Source: Frigoribacterium sp. SL97
GTDB taxonomy: Bacteria > Actinomycetota > Actinomycetes > Actinomycetales > Microbacteriaceae
Length of the DNA stretch: 64,000 bases
Direction: 5' to 3'
NCBI RefSeq assembly: GCF_026625765.1
Contig: NZ_CP113062.1
Location: forward strand, 1,178,001-1,242,000
Below the pieces are notes generated by a model. That model saw nothing but the letters and a program-made list of their open reading frames with translations. It ran no database searches and was not told the DNA's origin. Shown piece after piece: positions 43,241 to 54,215 of the stretch. A program made the position numbers and the translations under genes. Positions within the stretch are counted from its first letter, which is position 1. Every line of letters starts with the position of its first letter.

Positions 43241-43948
43241 ATGAAGCGTTCCGTGAACACCGCCCTCGTCGGTCTTGCACTGGCCGGACTGCTGGCCGGT
43301 TGCGCGCCGGCGACGGGTGGAGCGGGCGCGTCGACGTCCGGTCCGACCGCCCCGGCGACCGACGTCGCCGCCTCGCCCGAGGCCACCGCGACCCCGTCGG
43401 AGACCCCGACGGCGACTCCGTCGCAGACCCCGACGACGCGGCCCGTGTCGATCCCGACGGACTGCACCGACCTGGTGGACGCCGCGACCTACGCCGCCAC
43501 GATGGGCGACGCCCCCCTCAACGACCCCGCCTACTTCGGTCAGCCGATGGGACAGGTCGCTCCCACGGCACCCGGCGCCGACGCCGACCTGAGGGACGTC
43601 GTGGCGTCCGCCCAGGTGCTCCGCTGTGGCTGGGCCGACGTGCGGGCCGACGTCACGGGCCTCTTCGCCGACGTCAGCACGGTGGACGCCGCGACGGCCG
43701 CGGCGTATCCCGCCTGGCTCGCCGAGGGACGCGAACCCACCTCGGTCTTCTGGCTCGACGGCGTGGTCTACGACTGCTCCGAGGCGTACGGCGGCTCGCT
43801 CTGCCAGTACGTCACGACCCACCCGATGTACGGCGTCGACATGGCGGACACCGTGCTGGTGCGCGACGACGTCGTCGTCACGGTGTCGCAACGGAATTTC
43901 CCGACCGACGACCTCATGGGATCGATCGTCACGCGCCTCTGGGGCTGA
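43241..43948 (+). CDS. Secreted lipoprotein, function unknown
   Basis: 235 aa. A signal peptide with lipobox LLAG-Cys21 is followed by a Thr/Pro/Ala-rich linker (about 22-65) and a domain with four Cys (TDCTDLVD, LRCGWADV, YDCSEAYGGSLCQYV) likely to form disulfides. TAGGCT (43191-43196) is a candidate -10 and GGGGGAG a ribosome binding site. I do not recognise the domain. It converges on the MsrBA gene across a perfect hairpin. Confidence 0.78.
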   Translation: MKRSVNTALVGLALAGLLAGCAPATGGAGASTSGPTAPATDVAASPEATATPSETPTATPSQTPTTRPVSIPTDCTDLVDAATYAATMGDAPLNDPAYFGQPMGQVAPTAPGADADLRDVVASAQVLRCGWADVRADVTGLFADVSTVDAATAAAYPAWLAEGREPTSVFWLDGVVYDCSEAYGGSLCQYVTTHPMYGVDMADTVLVRDDVVVTVSQRNFPTDDLMGSIVTRLWG

Positions 43949-43964
43949 GGAGCGACCGGACGCC

Positions 43965-44003
43965 AGGAGGCGCGGTGCCGGTCGAACCGGCACCGCGCCT
44001 CCT
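43965..44003. terminator. Hairpin made of inverted AGGAGGCGCG copies
   Basis: AGGAGGCGCGGTGCCGGT (43965-43982) pairs perfectly with ACCGGCACCGCGCCTCCT (43986-44003): 18 bp and a 3-nt loop. It lies between convergent genes, 16 bp from the methionine sulfoxide reductase stop. The same stem recurs at 49513-49560. Confidence 0.82.
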
Positions 44004-44018
44004 AGGGTCCGACGGGCG

Positions 44019-44999
44019 TCAGCCCGCGGCGACCTGCTGGTCGCGCTTCGGCAGCACCCAGCCCGGACGGACGAAGTGGCAGGTGTAGCCGTAGGGGTCC
44101 TTCTCGAGGTAGTCCTGGTGCTCTTCTTCGGCCTCCCAGAAGTCGCCGGCCGGGGTGACCTCGGTGACCACCTTGCCGGGCCAGAGGCCGGACGCGTCGA
44201 CGTCGGCGATGGTGTCGAGGGCCGTCGCGCGCTGCTCGTCGTCCGCGTAGAAGATCGCCGAGCGGTAGCTGTCGCCGACGTCGTTGCCCTGGCGGTCCTT
44301 CGTCGACGGGTCGTGGATCTGGAAGAAGAACTCGAGGATCTCGCGGTACGAGGTCAGACCCGGGTCGAACACGATCTCGACGGCCTCGGCGTGGCCGCGG
44401 TGGTTGCGGTACGTCGCGTTCGGCACGCTGCCGCCCGAGTAGCCGACGCGGGTCGAGACGATGCCCGGTCGGCGGCGGAGCAGCTGCTGGGCGCCCCAGA
44501 AGCAGCCGCCGGCGAGGATCGCGGTCTCGGTCGTGCCGCTGGGGGCGGGGGTGGATTCGGGGGAGAAGAGCGTCATGTAGGCACCGTATCCTTCGGTTTC
44601 GAGTGAGGCGTAGGGGACGAAGCGGAGAGCCGCCGAGTTGATGCAGTACCGCAGCCCGCCGGTCGCGGTGGGTCCGTCGCGGAAGACGTGGCCGAGGTGG
44701 CTGTCCCCGGCGGTCGAGCGCACCTCGGTGCGCTTGAAGAACAAGCCCTCGCGCTTCTCGACGACGTGTTCGGCGTCGATGGGTCGCGTGAAGCTCGGCC
44801 AGCCGGTGCGGCTGTCGAACTTGTCGACCGAGGCGAACAGGGGCTCGCCCGAGACGACGTCGACGTAGATGCCCGCGTCCTTCGAGTCCCAGAACTCGTT
44901 GCGGAAGGCGGGTTCGGTGCCACCGCCCTGGGTCACGCGGCGCTGGGTCGAGGTGAGGCGGGCGACCGCCTCGGGGTCTTTCCGGTACTGGTCCGACAT
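44019..44999 (-). CDS. Bifunctional methionine sulfoxide reductase, MsrB-MsrA fusion
   Basis: 326 aa from ATG 44999, with AGGAGG 4 nt upstream. The N-terminal half is MsrB (GWPSFTRPI, HLGHVFRDGP, catalytic Cys119 in RYCINSAALRF) and the C-terminal half MsrA (catalytic Cys166 in AGGCFWGAQ, then GYSGGSVPNATY, GHAEAVEI, HDPSTKDRQGND). It reduces both diastereomers of methionine sulfoxide. MsrB lacks the CxxC pairs that hold zinc in many homologues. The B-then-A order is the less common one. No signal peptide, so it is cytosolic. Confidence 0.92.
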   Translation of the reverse strand: MSDQYRKDPEAVARLTSTQRRVTQGGGTEPAFRNEFWDSKDAGIYVDVVSGEPLFASVDKFDSRTGWPSFTRPIDAEHVVEKREGLFFKRTEVRSTAGDSHLGHVFRDGPTATGGLRYCINSAALRFVPYASLETEGYGAYMTLFSPESTPAPSGTTETAILAGGCFWGAQQLLRRRPGIVSTRVGYSGGSVPNATYRNHRGHAEAVEIVFDPGLTSYREILEFFFQIHDPSTKDRQGNDVGDSYRSAIFYADDEQRATALDTIADVDASGLWPGKVVTEVTPAGDFWEAEEEHQDYLEKDPYGYTCHFVRPGWVLPKRDQQVAAG

Positions 45000-45122
45000 G
45001 ATGCCTCCTGTTCGTCGGCGTCGGTGCGATCGGATGGGTCGGATGCCCGCGGTCGCCTCGATGCCTCTCACGACAACAACCGCGCGGCGCCGGGTGTTCC
45101 GTCGGCCTGCGAGGATCGACGC

Positions 45123-46994
<1,872 letters not shown>

Positions 46995-47780
46995 GCAGCT
47001 CGGGGTCGTCCGCCAGCTCGTCGGCGTAGTAGTACCCCCAGGTCGCGCACCCTTCGGAGGCGGCGAGGTCGCCCCACTCGGTCTGCGTGCAGTACCCCTT
47101 GCCGACGAGGGTCTGCGCCACCTCGGACGTCCCGAGCTGCATCCACGCGATCTCGAACAGCTCGGGGTAGAAGCGGGCGTCGACGTACTTCGGGTCGACG
47201 AACAGGGCGTGTTCCCGGCCGAACTCACGCACGATCTCGTCGAAGCGGGCGTACGGCTGGTCGGACTGCTCGGGGTCGTTCGTCTCGGCCGCCGAGATGC
47301 GGTACTGCTGCACCTCGCTCCACGTGTGGTCGGCGGGGACGAACCCGGTCGTGCCCGAGGTGCGGTCGAGGGTCTCGTCGTGCAGTCCGAACCAGACGCC
47401 GTCCGAGGTGCGGGAGAGCGACACCTCGAGTCCGTCCACCCCGGCGGCGACCGACTGCCGGTAGGCGAACATCGACATCTCGGGCCAGTCGCCGGACCCG
47501 CCGCGGTGGGCGACGGTGGAGGGCCGAGCCGCCAGGAGGGCGTCGACGGGCCGAGGAGGCGCGGCCCGGGTGACCGGCGCCTCCTCGCTCAGTCGCGCGG
47601 AACGCAACCCGAGGGCGACGGCGGCCGTCCCGAGGACGGCGACGCCGCCGACGCCGAGCAGGACCGTTCGACGGGAGAGGCGTGCCAGGGGCTCGGGCGT
47701 GCGGGGCATGTGCCCACTATGGGGGGAGACCGGGTGCCGCGCCGACCACCGCCCGCCGGATCACCCGTCGTTCGCCCGGT

Positions 47781-49442
47781 TCAGTCGGCCGCGTACTCAT
47801 CGAGCGCGGGCAGCGGGCGACCGTCGTGGTCCCACATCGCCTGGTTCTCCCACGCGTTGCCCGAGGTCGGGTCGTCCGGGTCCCATCCGGCACCGTCGAC
47901 CGCGGTCCACGCGGGTTCCCACGCGACGACGCCGATTCCGCGGCCGCCCGGGGCCGAGGCCACGACGTCCTGGATCGCACGGAAGTTCGCGGCCTGCCCC
48001 TCGGGCGTCGCGGGGTAGCCCGCGACGAGCTGCGACGGGTCGACGACGACGTTCTCCCAGAGGTGGTCGGGGTCGTCCTCGAGCGTCCAGGGGTACGACG
48101 TCTCGACGATCAGCACGTCGCGGTCGTAGCGCTCGGACAGCGTCGTGACCGCCTGCTGCATGCCCGACAGCCCGCCGTGCCAGTAGCCGTAGTACGACAG
48201 GCCGATCAGGTCGAACGGCACGCCGCGTGAGGTCGCCTCGTCGAACCACCAGGTGAGGCCGTCGACGCCGGCGTTGATGTTGGTCAGGTGCAGCACGACC
48301 TGCGTCGTGGGCGAGACCTCCTTCACCGCCGTCGCTCCGGCCGTGAGGAACATGGCCAGGTTGCTCCACTGCGCACCGCTGACGCCGTCGCTCGGGTCGA
48401 CGTCCCAGGTCTGGCCCAGCGGCCAGACCATGCCGGGGTTGATCTCGTTGCCGACCTGCACGGCGTCCGCGGTGATCCCCTCGGCGGCGAGGGCGTCGAG
48501 CACGCTGCGGGTGTGGTCGTGGATCCTCGTGGCGACCTCGGGGGCGCTCAGCCCGAGCCAGGCCCTCGGCATGGTCTGGGCGCCCGGGTCGGTCCACCGG
48601 TCGCTGTAGTGGAAGTCCACGAGCAGCTGCATGCCCGCCGCCTTCACCCGCGCCGCCATCGCGACGACGTCGTCCTGGTCGTTGTAGCCGTCGGTCGGGT
48701 CGACCCAGACCTTCAGCCGCACCATGTTCGCCCCGTGGTCCGCCAGCTGCGTCACCGGGTCGGTGGGTCGACCGGCGGCGTCGAGGTAGACGGCTCCGCG
48801 ATCCTCGTTGCGGGGCAGACCCGACAGGTCGGCACCCCGCACGTCGCGCGTCACCCGCCCGGGCGTGACGGTGACGTCGTCGATGCTCGCCCAGGCACCG
48901 GCCGCGCCACTCGTGGTGAACGTCGGAGTGCACTGGCGGTGCGTCACCTCGGCCGAGACCGAGAGGCGCAGCCACCCGTCGTCGGACTCGGTCGAGGGGA
49001 TCACCGTCGTCGCCGCGGCGTCCGTGCTCGAGCCGGTGCCGCACCCGGTCAGCGACAGCGTGCTCGAGGCCAGGTCGCCACCGCTCTTCACCCAGGCCGA
49101 GAAGGTCCACCACCCGGGCGTCACCTTCTTGAGCTTCTGGCTGGTCGTGGCCGTGCCGGCCGTCGACAGCACGTGTGTCAGGCGCGTGGCCGAGTCGTGC
49201 CCACCCGCCTCGAGCGTCGTGGTGCCCGACCCCTTCGAGACCCAGCCCGTCGCGCCGTGCTCGAAGCCGGGGTCCTGCACGACGACGGGGCGAGGAGCCG
49301 GGCCGCCGGGCACCGCGGTCGCGGGGGCGCCCGACAGCAGGCCGGCTCCCAGGGCCGCCGTGGCGAGGGCGGCGCCGACGGCGAGACCGCGCCGGCCCCT
49401 CCGGTCGGCGGGGGGCCGGGGTGTGGTGGTGGGTCGTGTCAT
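47781..49442 (-). CDS. Secreted endo-beta-1,4-galactanase (GH53)
   Basis: 553 aa from ATG 49442, with AAGGAGG upstream. A signal peptide (about 17-43) precedes a carbohydrate-binding-like domain (about 52-195, QDPGFEHGATGWVSKGSG onward) and a GH53 barrel starting at RGADLSGLPRNEDRGAVYLD. The acid/base Glu is in VQVGNEINPGMVWP and the nucleophile Glu in DVLIVETSYPW. It cuts beta-1,4-galactan side chains of pectin outside the cell. The neighbouring GH42 enzyme and sugar ABC transporter genes complete the pathway. Confidence 0.93.
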   Translation of the reverse strand: MTRPTTTPRPPADRRGRRGLAVGAALATAALGAGLLSGAPATAVPGGPAPRPVVVQDPGFEHGATGWVSKGSGTTTLEAGGHDSATRLTHVLSTAGTATTSQKLKKVTPGWWTFSAWVKSGGDLASSTLSLTGCGTGSSTDAAATTVIPSTESDDGWLRLSVSAEVTHRQCTPTFTTSGAAGAWASIDDVTVTPGRVTRDVRGADLSGLPRNEDRGAVYLDAAGRPTDPVTQLADHGANMVRLKVWVDPTDGYNDQDDVVAMAARVKAAGMQLLVDFHYSDRWTDPGAQTMPRAWLGLSAPEVATRIHDHTRSVLDALAAEGITADAVQVGNEINPGMVWPLGQTWDVDPSDGVSGAQWSNLAMFLTAGATAVKEVSPTTQVVLHLTNINAGVDGLTWWFDEATSRGVPFDLIGLSYYGYWHGGLSGMQQAVTTLSERYDRDVLIVETSYPWTLEDDPDHLWENVVVDPSQLVAGYPATPEGQAANFRAIQDVVASAPGGRGIGVVAWEPAWTAVDGAGWDPDDPTSGNAWENQAMWDHDGRPLPALDEYAAD

Positions 49443-49512
49443 CGCGTCGTCCTCCTTGACGATCGGTGTGGCGGGGTGCTGCGGGGGCGGTACGGGGTTC
49501 GGGACGGTGGGG

Positions 49513-49560
49513 CGCAGGAGGCGCGGTGCCGGTCTCGACGCCGGCACCGCGCCTCCTGCG
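49513..49560 (-). terminator. Hairpin of inverted AGGAGGCGCG copies between GH42 and GH53 genes
   Basis: CGCAGGAGGCGCGGTGCCGG (49513-49532) pairs perfectly with 49541-49560 over 20 bp with an 8-nt loop. Since GH42 and GH53 are on the same strand it may attenuate readthrough into the galactanase gene. Confidence 0.78.
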
Positions 49561-49578
49561 GTCGCCTCGCGTCGCGGC

Positions 49579-51618
49579 TCAGCCGCGCGGGCGGCTGACG
49601 ACGCGGACCGCACCGGCGGGGACGCCCACGCGGCCGTCGACGGCGTCGCCGGTGATCAGCTCGGTGCCCTGACCGACCACGACGTCGGTCGCGGTCTCGG
49701 CGTGGTTGACCAGGAAGGTGAAGTCGACGTCGTCCCCGTGGCGCACGACGACCTCGAGCCCCTCGGGGTGGTCCACCGGCAGCGGCACTCCGGCGTCGTC
49801 GAGCACCGACCGGACGAGACCCTCGAGGTCGGCCCCGGTCGTGCGCGTCGAGACGTACCAGGCCGAGCCGTCGCCGTGGGCGTGGCGGGTGACCGCCGGA
49901 CCTCCCGCCGCCGGGCCGTCGACGTAGCTCGCGACCGCCACGGCGCCCTCGAGCACGATGTCGTCGGACCAGCCCGTGCCCGTCGTGCCGTCGTCGAGGG
50001 TGACGACCTGGTCGGCGTACAGGGGCAGGAACTCGGGCACCGAGAGGCCGAGCACCTCGCGCAGGGCGCCGGGTGCGCCACCGGCGTGGACGGTGTCGTT
50101 CTCGTCGACGACGCCCGAGAAGTACGACGCGACGAAGGTGCCGCCCTTGCGGACGAACGCGCCGAGGCCGTGGGTCGTCCGCCGGTCGGCCAGGTACAGC
50201 GAGGGCGCGAGCACGAGGTCGTAGCCCGACAGGTCGTCGTGCGGGTGGCGGAAGTCCACCGTCACGCCGAGCTGCCACAGGGCGGAGTACCAGGCGACGA
50301 CGCGCTCGCGGTGCTGGAGTTCGACCGACGGCCGCCATTCGAGGTCGTGGGCCCAGAAGGACTCGACGTCCCAGAGGATCGCGACCCGCGCCTCCACCCG
50401 GCTGCCGCGGACGGCCGAGAGCCGACCCAGGTCGGCGCCGAAGTCGACGACCTCGCGCCAGGTGCGGGTCGAGGTGCCGGCGTGCGGCAGCATCGCGGAG
50501 TGGAACTTCTCGGCGCCGTACCGCGACGCCCGGAACTGGAAGAACAGGATCGCGTCGGCGCCCCGGGCCAGGTGGCTCGCGGCGTTCCGGGCGAGCTCGC
50601 CGGGGCGCTTGGCGATGTTGCGCGGTTGCCAGTTGACGGCCGAGGTCGAGTGCTCCATCAGCATCCACGGGGCACCGCCGGCGAGCGAACGGGTGAGGTC
50701 GGCGTCCATGGCGAGCAGCACGTGGTTGTCGCGGCGCTCGGCCACGAGGTAGTGGTCGTTCGCGACGACGTCGACCTCGCGGGCCCACCTCCAGTAGTCG
50801 ATGGAGGGGCAGTTCGTGGCCATGAAGTTCGTGGTGACCGGGAGGTGCGGCGCGTGTCGTTTGATCGCGTCGCGTTCGGCGGTGAAGCAGGCCAGCAGGG
50901 CGTCGGAGGTGAAGCGGGCGAAGTCGAGGCGCGAGGTCTGGTTCACGACCGTGGCCGAGGTGCGTGGGGCGTCGATCTCGTCCCACTCGCCGTAGGTCTG
51001 GCCCCAGAAGCGGGTGCCCCAGGCCTCGTTGAGCGCGTCGAGGGTGACGTACTTCTCCTCGAGCCAGGTGCGGAAGGCGAGCACCGAGTGGGGGCCGTAG
51101 TCCTCGCTGATCGGGGCGCCGTACTCGTTGTGGACGTGCCAGAGCACGACCGCGGGGTGGTTCGCGTAGCGCTCGGCCAGTCGCTCGGTGATCGCGAGGG
51201 CCGCCCGGCGGTAGTCGGGGCTGCTCGGGCTGACCATGCCGCGGGAGCCGCGGCCCAGGGTGACGCCGTCCCGCGTGACCGGGTGGGAATCGGGGTAGGC
51301 CTTCCAGAACCAGGCCGGCGGGACCGTCGTCGGGGTGGCCAGGTCGACGTCGATGTCGGCGTCGTGCAGCAGGCCCAGGATGTCGTCGAGGAAGCCGAAG
51401 TCGTACTCGCCCTCGCGGGGTTCGAGCAGGGCCCACGAGAAGATGCCGACGCTGACCAGGTTGACGCCCGCCTGCTTCATCAGGGCGATGTCCTCGAGCC
51501 AGACCTCGCGCGGCCACTGTTCGGGGTTGTAGTCGCCGCCGTAGCGCAGGTCGGCTCGGCCGGGCAGCCAGGTCGTGGTGGCCTGGGGCGTGGGTCGGGC
51601 GTCGAGCTCGAGTGACAT
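49579..51618 (-). CDS. Beta-galactosidase (GH42)
   Basis: 679 aa from ATG 51618, with an AAAGGAGA ribosome binding site. The GH42 barrel begins YGGDYNPEQWPREVW; the acid/base is Glu165 in WHVHNEYGAP and the nucleophile Glu322 in MLMEHSTSAVNWQ. The trimerisation domain and a beta C-terminal domain follow. There is no signal peptide, so it acts in the cytosol on galacto-oligosaccharides released by the GH53 enzyme. It is divergent from the transporter operon, with LacI-type operators in the shared spacer. Confidence 0.94.
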   Translation of the reverse strand: MSLELDARPTPQATTTWLPGRADLRYGGDYNPEQWPREVWLEDIALMKQAGVNLVSVGIFSWALLEPREGEYDFGFLDDILGLLHDADIDVDLATPTTVPPAWFWKAYPDSHPVTRDGVTLGRGSRGMVSPSSPDYRRAALAITERLAERYANHPAVVLWHVHNEYGAPISEDYGPHSVLAFRTWLEEKYVTLDALNEAWGTRFWGQTYGEWDEIDAPRTSATVVNQTSRLDFARFTSDALLACFTAERDAIKRHAPHLPVTTNFMATNCPSIDYWRWAREVDVVANDHYLVAERRDNHVLLAMDADLTRSLAGGAPWMLMEHSTSAVNWQPRNIAKRPGELARNAASHLARGADAILFFQFRASRYGAEKFHSAMLPHAGTSTRTWREVVDFGADLGRLSAVRGSRVEARVAILWDVESFWAHDLEWRPSVELQHRERVVAWYSALWQLGVTVDFRHPHDDLSGYDLVLAPSLYLADRRTTHGLGAFVRKGGTFVASYFSGVVDENDTVHAGGAPGALREVLGLSVPEFLPLYADQVVTLDDGTTGTGWSDDIVLEGAVAVASYVDGPAAGGPAVTRHAHGDGSAWYVSTRTTGADLEGLVRSVLDDAGVPLPVDHPEGLEVVVRHGDDVDFTFLVNHAETATDVVVGQGTELITGDAVDGRVGVPAGAVRVVSRPRG

Positions 51619-51636
51619 GCGGTGATCTCCTTTGAC

Positions 51637-51650
51637 TGTGTGCGCTCCCA
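51637..51650. promoter_or_regulatory. Degenerate LacI-type operator near the GH42 gene
   Basis: TGTGTGCGCTCCCA fits TGTnAnCGnTnACA with two mismatches and lies 19 bp upstream of the GH42 start. Confidence 0.4.
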
Positions 51651-51695
51651 GTTGTAACACACCGATATCGAGCGGCGAAAGGGCCCGTAACGGTG

Positions 51696-51701
51696 TTGAC
51701 A
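51696..51701 (+). promoter_or_regulatory. -35 element of the galactoside transporter operon
   Basis: TTGACA, a perfect consensus. GTAACT at 51719-51724, 17 nt downstream, can serve as the -10, placing the operator at 51724-51737 over the transcription start. Confidence 0.6.
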
Positions 51702-51723
51702 AGCGAAAACCGCTGTGCGTAAC

Positions 51724-51737
51724 TGTAACCGCTCACA
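51724..51737. promoter_or_regulatory. LacI-type operator of the transporter operon
   Basis: TGTAACCGCTCACA matches the TGTnAnCGnTnACA consensus at every fixed position and overlaps the downstream edge of the promoter. It is the likely site of the LacI protein encoded at 55252-56265. Confidence 0.75.
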
Positions 51738-51813
51738 GGCACAGCGACGTGGTTCTCCGAAGCACGCGCTGTCCCGCCCCCACCACAGCTCTTGCTTTCC
51801 TCAAGGAGGACGA

Positions 51814-53121
51814 ATGCGCAGCTCATTCCACCGTCTCGGTGTCGCCATGGTCGCGACCGCCGCCCTACTGCTCACCGCCGGGTGCTCCGGCGCCGGGGGA
51901 GGCGCGGCCGACGACGGTCCCGTCGAGCTCAGCTACTGGGCCTGGGCCCCGAACCTCGACAAGGTCGTCGACCTCTGGAACCAGGACAACCCCGACATCC
52001 AGGTCACCGTCAACAAACAGGACGGCGGAGACCCGGCCATCACCAAGCTGCTCACCGCCATCAAGGCCGGGAGCGGCGCACCGGACCTGATCCAGGCCGA
52101 GTACCAGAAGATCCCGACGCTCGTGTCCTCGGACGCGCTCGCCGACATCTCCGACCAGGGCGCCGCCGACCTCGAAGGCGACTTCTCGGAGGGCACCTGG
52201 TCGTCGGTGACCCTCGGCGGTGACGGCGTCTACGCCATCCCGCAGGACTCCGGCCCGATGATGGCGTACTACCGCACCGACGTCCTCGACCAGTACGGCC
52301 TGAGCGTCCCCACCACGTGGGACGAGTACGCCGACGTCGCCACCAAGCTCCACGCCGCGGACCCGACGAAGTACCTCGGCACCTTCTCGGCCAACGACGC
52401 CGGCTGGTTCGCCGGCCTCACGCAGCAGGCCGGGGCCTCGTGGTGGTCGATCGACGGCGACAGCTGGGGCGTCGACATCGACGGCGGCCCGGCGGAGAAG
52501 GTCGCCTCGTACTGGGGCGGGCTCGTCGAGAGCGGAGCGATCGACAACAAGCCGATGTACACGCCCGAGTGGAACGCCGGTCTGAACGACGGCAGCCAGG
52601 TCGGCTGGATCAGCTCGGTCTGGGCGCCGGGCGTGCTGGGCGGCAACGCCCCCGACACCGCCGGCAAGTGGACCGCGGCCCCGATGCCGCAGTGGGACGC
52701 CTCGAAGCCGGCGGACGGCAACTGGGGCGGCTCGACCACGGCCGTGACGACCCAGTCCGAGCACAAGGAGGCGGCGGTCGAGTTCGCGACGTGGCTCAAC
52801 ACCGACCCCACGGCCGTGGCGGCGCTCGCCGACATCGCCGGCGTCTACCCGGCGGCCACCGACGCGGCCTCGGACGCGCTGACCACCAGCCCCGAGTTCT
52901 TCAGCCAGCAGGACGACTTCTACGACATCGCCGCCGAGGCGTCCGAGTCGGTGCAGCCGTTCACCTACGGCCCGAACGTCAACGTGGCCTTCAGCGCCTA
53001 CAACGACGAGTTCGCCAAGGCGGCCGACGCCAAGACGCAGGCGGCCTTCGAGGACGCGGTCGCGGCCATGCAGAAGATCACCGTCGACGACCTGACCAAG
53101 AGTGGCTTCTCGGTCAAGTAG
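51814..53121 (+). CDS. Sugar ABC transporter substrate-binding lipoprotein
   Basis: 435 aa from ATG 51814, with AAGGAGG. A signal peptide with lipobox LTAG-Cys24 anchors it to the membrane. The mature domain is a family 1 solute-binding fold (VELSYWAWAPNLDKVVDLWNQDNPDIQV, DLIQAEYQKIPTLV, aromatic-rich ASWWSIDGDSWG). Genomic context with GH53 and GH42 suggests galactan oligosaccharides as ligand. It is first in the SBP-permease-permease-lacI operon; a stable hairpin follows the stop. Confidence 0.93.
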   Translation: MRSSFHRLGVAMVATAALLLTAGCSGAGGGAADDGPVELSYWAWAPNLDKVVDLWNQDNPDIQVTVNKQDGGDPAITKLLTAIKAGSGAPDLIQAEYQKIPTLVSSDALADISDQGAADLEGDFSEGTWSSVTLGGDGVYAIPQDSGPMMAYYRTDVLDQYGLSVPTTWDEYADVATKLHAADPTKYLGTFSANDAGWFAGLTQQAGASWWSIDGDSWGVDIDGGPAEKVASYWGGLVESGAIDNKPMYTPEWNAGLNDGSQVGWISSVWAPGVLGGNAPDTAGKWTAAPMPQWDASKPADGNWGGSTTAVTTQSEHKEAAVEFATWLNTDPTAVAALADIAGVYPAATDAASDALTTSPEFFSQQDDFYDIAAEASESVQPFTYGPNVNVAFSAYNDEFAKAADAKTQAAFEDAVAAMQKITVDDLTKSGFSVK

Positions 53122-53127
53122 CGACAT

Positions 53128-53157
53128 CGGGCGGGGCGGTCGGGGTCACCCCGCCCG
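53128..53157 (+). terminator. Intercistronic hairpin after the binding-protein gene
   Basis: CGGGCGGGG (53128-53136) pairs with CCCCGCCCG (53149-53157), 9 bp with a 12-nt loop. It probably limits readthrough into the permease genes so the binding protein is made in excess. Confidence 0.6.
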
Positions 53158-53202
53158 CCCCGTCACCCCTCCGTCACACCCGTCTCGACCCAAGGACACG
53201 GC

Positions 53203-54213
53203 ATGGCCGACACCCTCACCCCCCTCAGCCCGCGAACCGACGGGTCCGGCCCTCCGCGGTCGTCGGCCGGTCGCGAGGCGCCCCGCCCGGCGACCCGCAA
53301 GGGCAACGGCAGCTTCCGCACGCGGGTGCTGACCCCCTACGCCATGTTGGCCCCCGGAATCGTGCTGTTCGTGCTGTTCATGGCGGCGCCCATCGTCTAC
53401 ACGCTGTTCCTCAGCTTCCAGAAGAAACAGGTCGTCGGCCTGGGGCTCGGCTCGGGCGGCGAGAGCCAGGTGTTCGCCGGGTTCGAGAACTACGTCGGTT
53501 CGCTGACCGACCCCGAGTTCGCCTCCAGCGTGGGTCGCGTCCTGCTCTACGGCGTCGTGCTGATCCCGTGCATGCTCGGCCTCGCGTTGCTCTTCGCCCT
53601 GCTGCTCGACTCGAAGCGCACGCGGGCCACCGCCTTCTCGCGGGTCTCCATCTTCCTGCCCTACGCGGTGCCCGCCGTGATCAGCTCGCTGCTCTGGGGC
53701 TTCCTCTACCTCCCGGCCGTGAGCCCCTTCTACTACGTGTTCGACCGGCTCGGCTGGGACGTCGACGGGGTGCTCGGCTCGGGAACCGTGCTGTTCGCGA
53801 TCGCCAACATCGCCCTCTGGGGCGGTGTCGGCTTCAACATGATCGTCATCTACACCTCGCTCAAGGCCGTGCCGACCGACGTCTACGAGGCCGCCCGCCT
53901 CGACGGTGCCAGCGAGGTGCAGATCGCCCTGCGCATCAAGATCCCCATGGTCGCGCCGGCGCTCGTCATGACCGCGCTGTTCTCGATGGTGGCCACCCTG
54001 CAGGTGTTCGCCGAGCCGACCACCCTCCGTCCGCTCACGAACAGCCTGTCGACCAGCTGGTCACCGCTCATGCTCGTCTACCGCGACGCCTTCACCCGCG
54101 ACGACATCTACTCGGCGGCGGCGACCTCGGTCGTCATCGCGCTCGCCACCTTCATCGTCAGCTTCTTCTTCCTCCGGGTCGTCCAGAAGCGCGCATTCGG
54201 CCAGGAGGACTGA
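53203..54213 (+). CDS. Sugar ABC transporter permease, MalF-like
   Basis: 336 aa with AAGGAC before the ATG. A disordered basic N-terminus of about 45 residues precedes six membrane helices. The coupling loop that contacts the ATPase is YEAARLDGASEVQIALRIKIPMV (EAA motif, about 226-248). It forms the channel with the next permease. An ATPase gene is absent from the operon, so a shared MsiK-type ATPase is probably used. Confidence 0.92.
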   Translation: MADTLTPLSPRTDGSGPPRSSAGREAPRPATRKGNGSFRTRVLTPYAMLAPGIVLFVLFMAAPIVYTLFLSFQKKQVVGLGLGSGGESQVFAGFENYVGSLTDPEFASSVGRVLLYGVVLIPCMLGLALLFALLLDSKRTRATAFSRVSIFLPYAVPAVISSLLWGFLYLPAVSPFYYVFDRLGWDVDGVLGSGTVLFAIANIALWGGVGFNMIVIYTSLKAVPTDVYEAARLDGASEVQIALRIKIPMVAPALVMTALFSMVATLQVFAEPTTLRPLTNSLSTSWSPLMLVYRDAFTRDDIYSAAATSVVIALATFIVSFFFLRVVQKRAFGQED

Positions 54214-54215
54214 CC

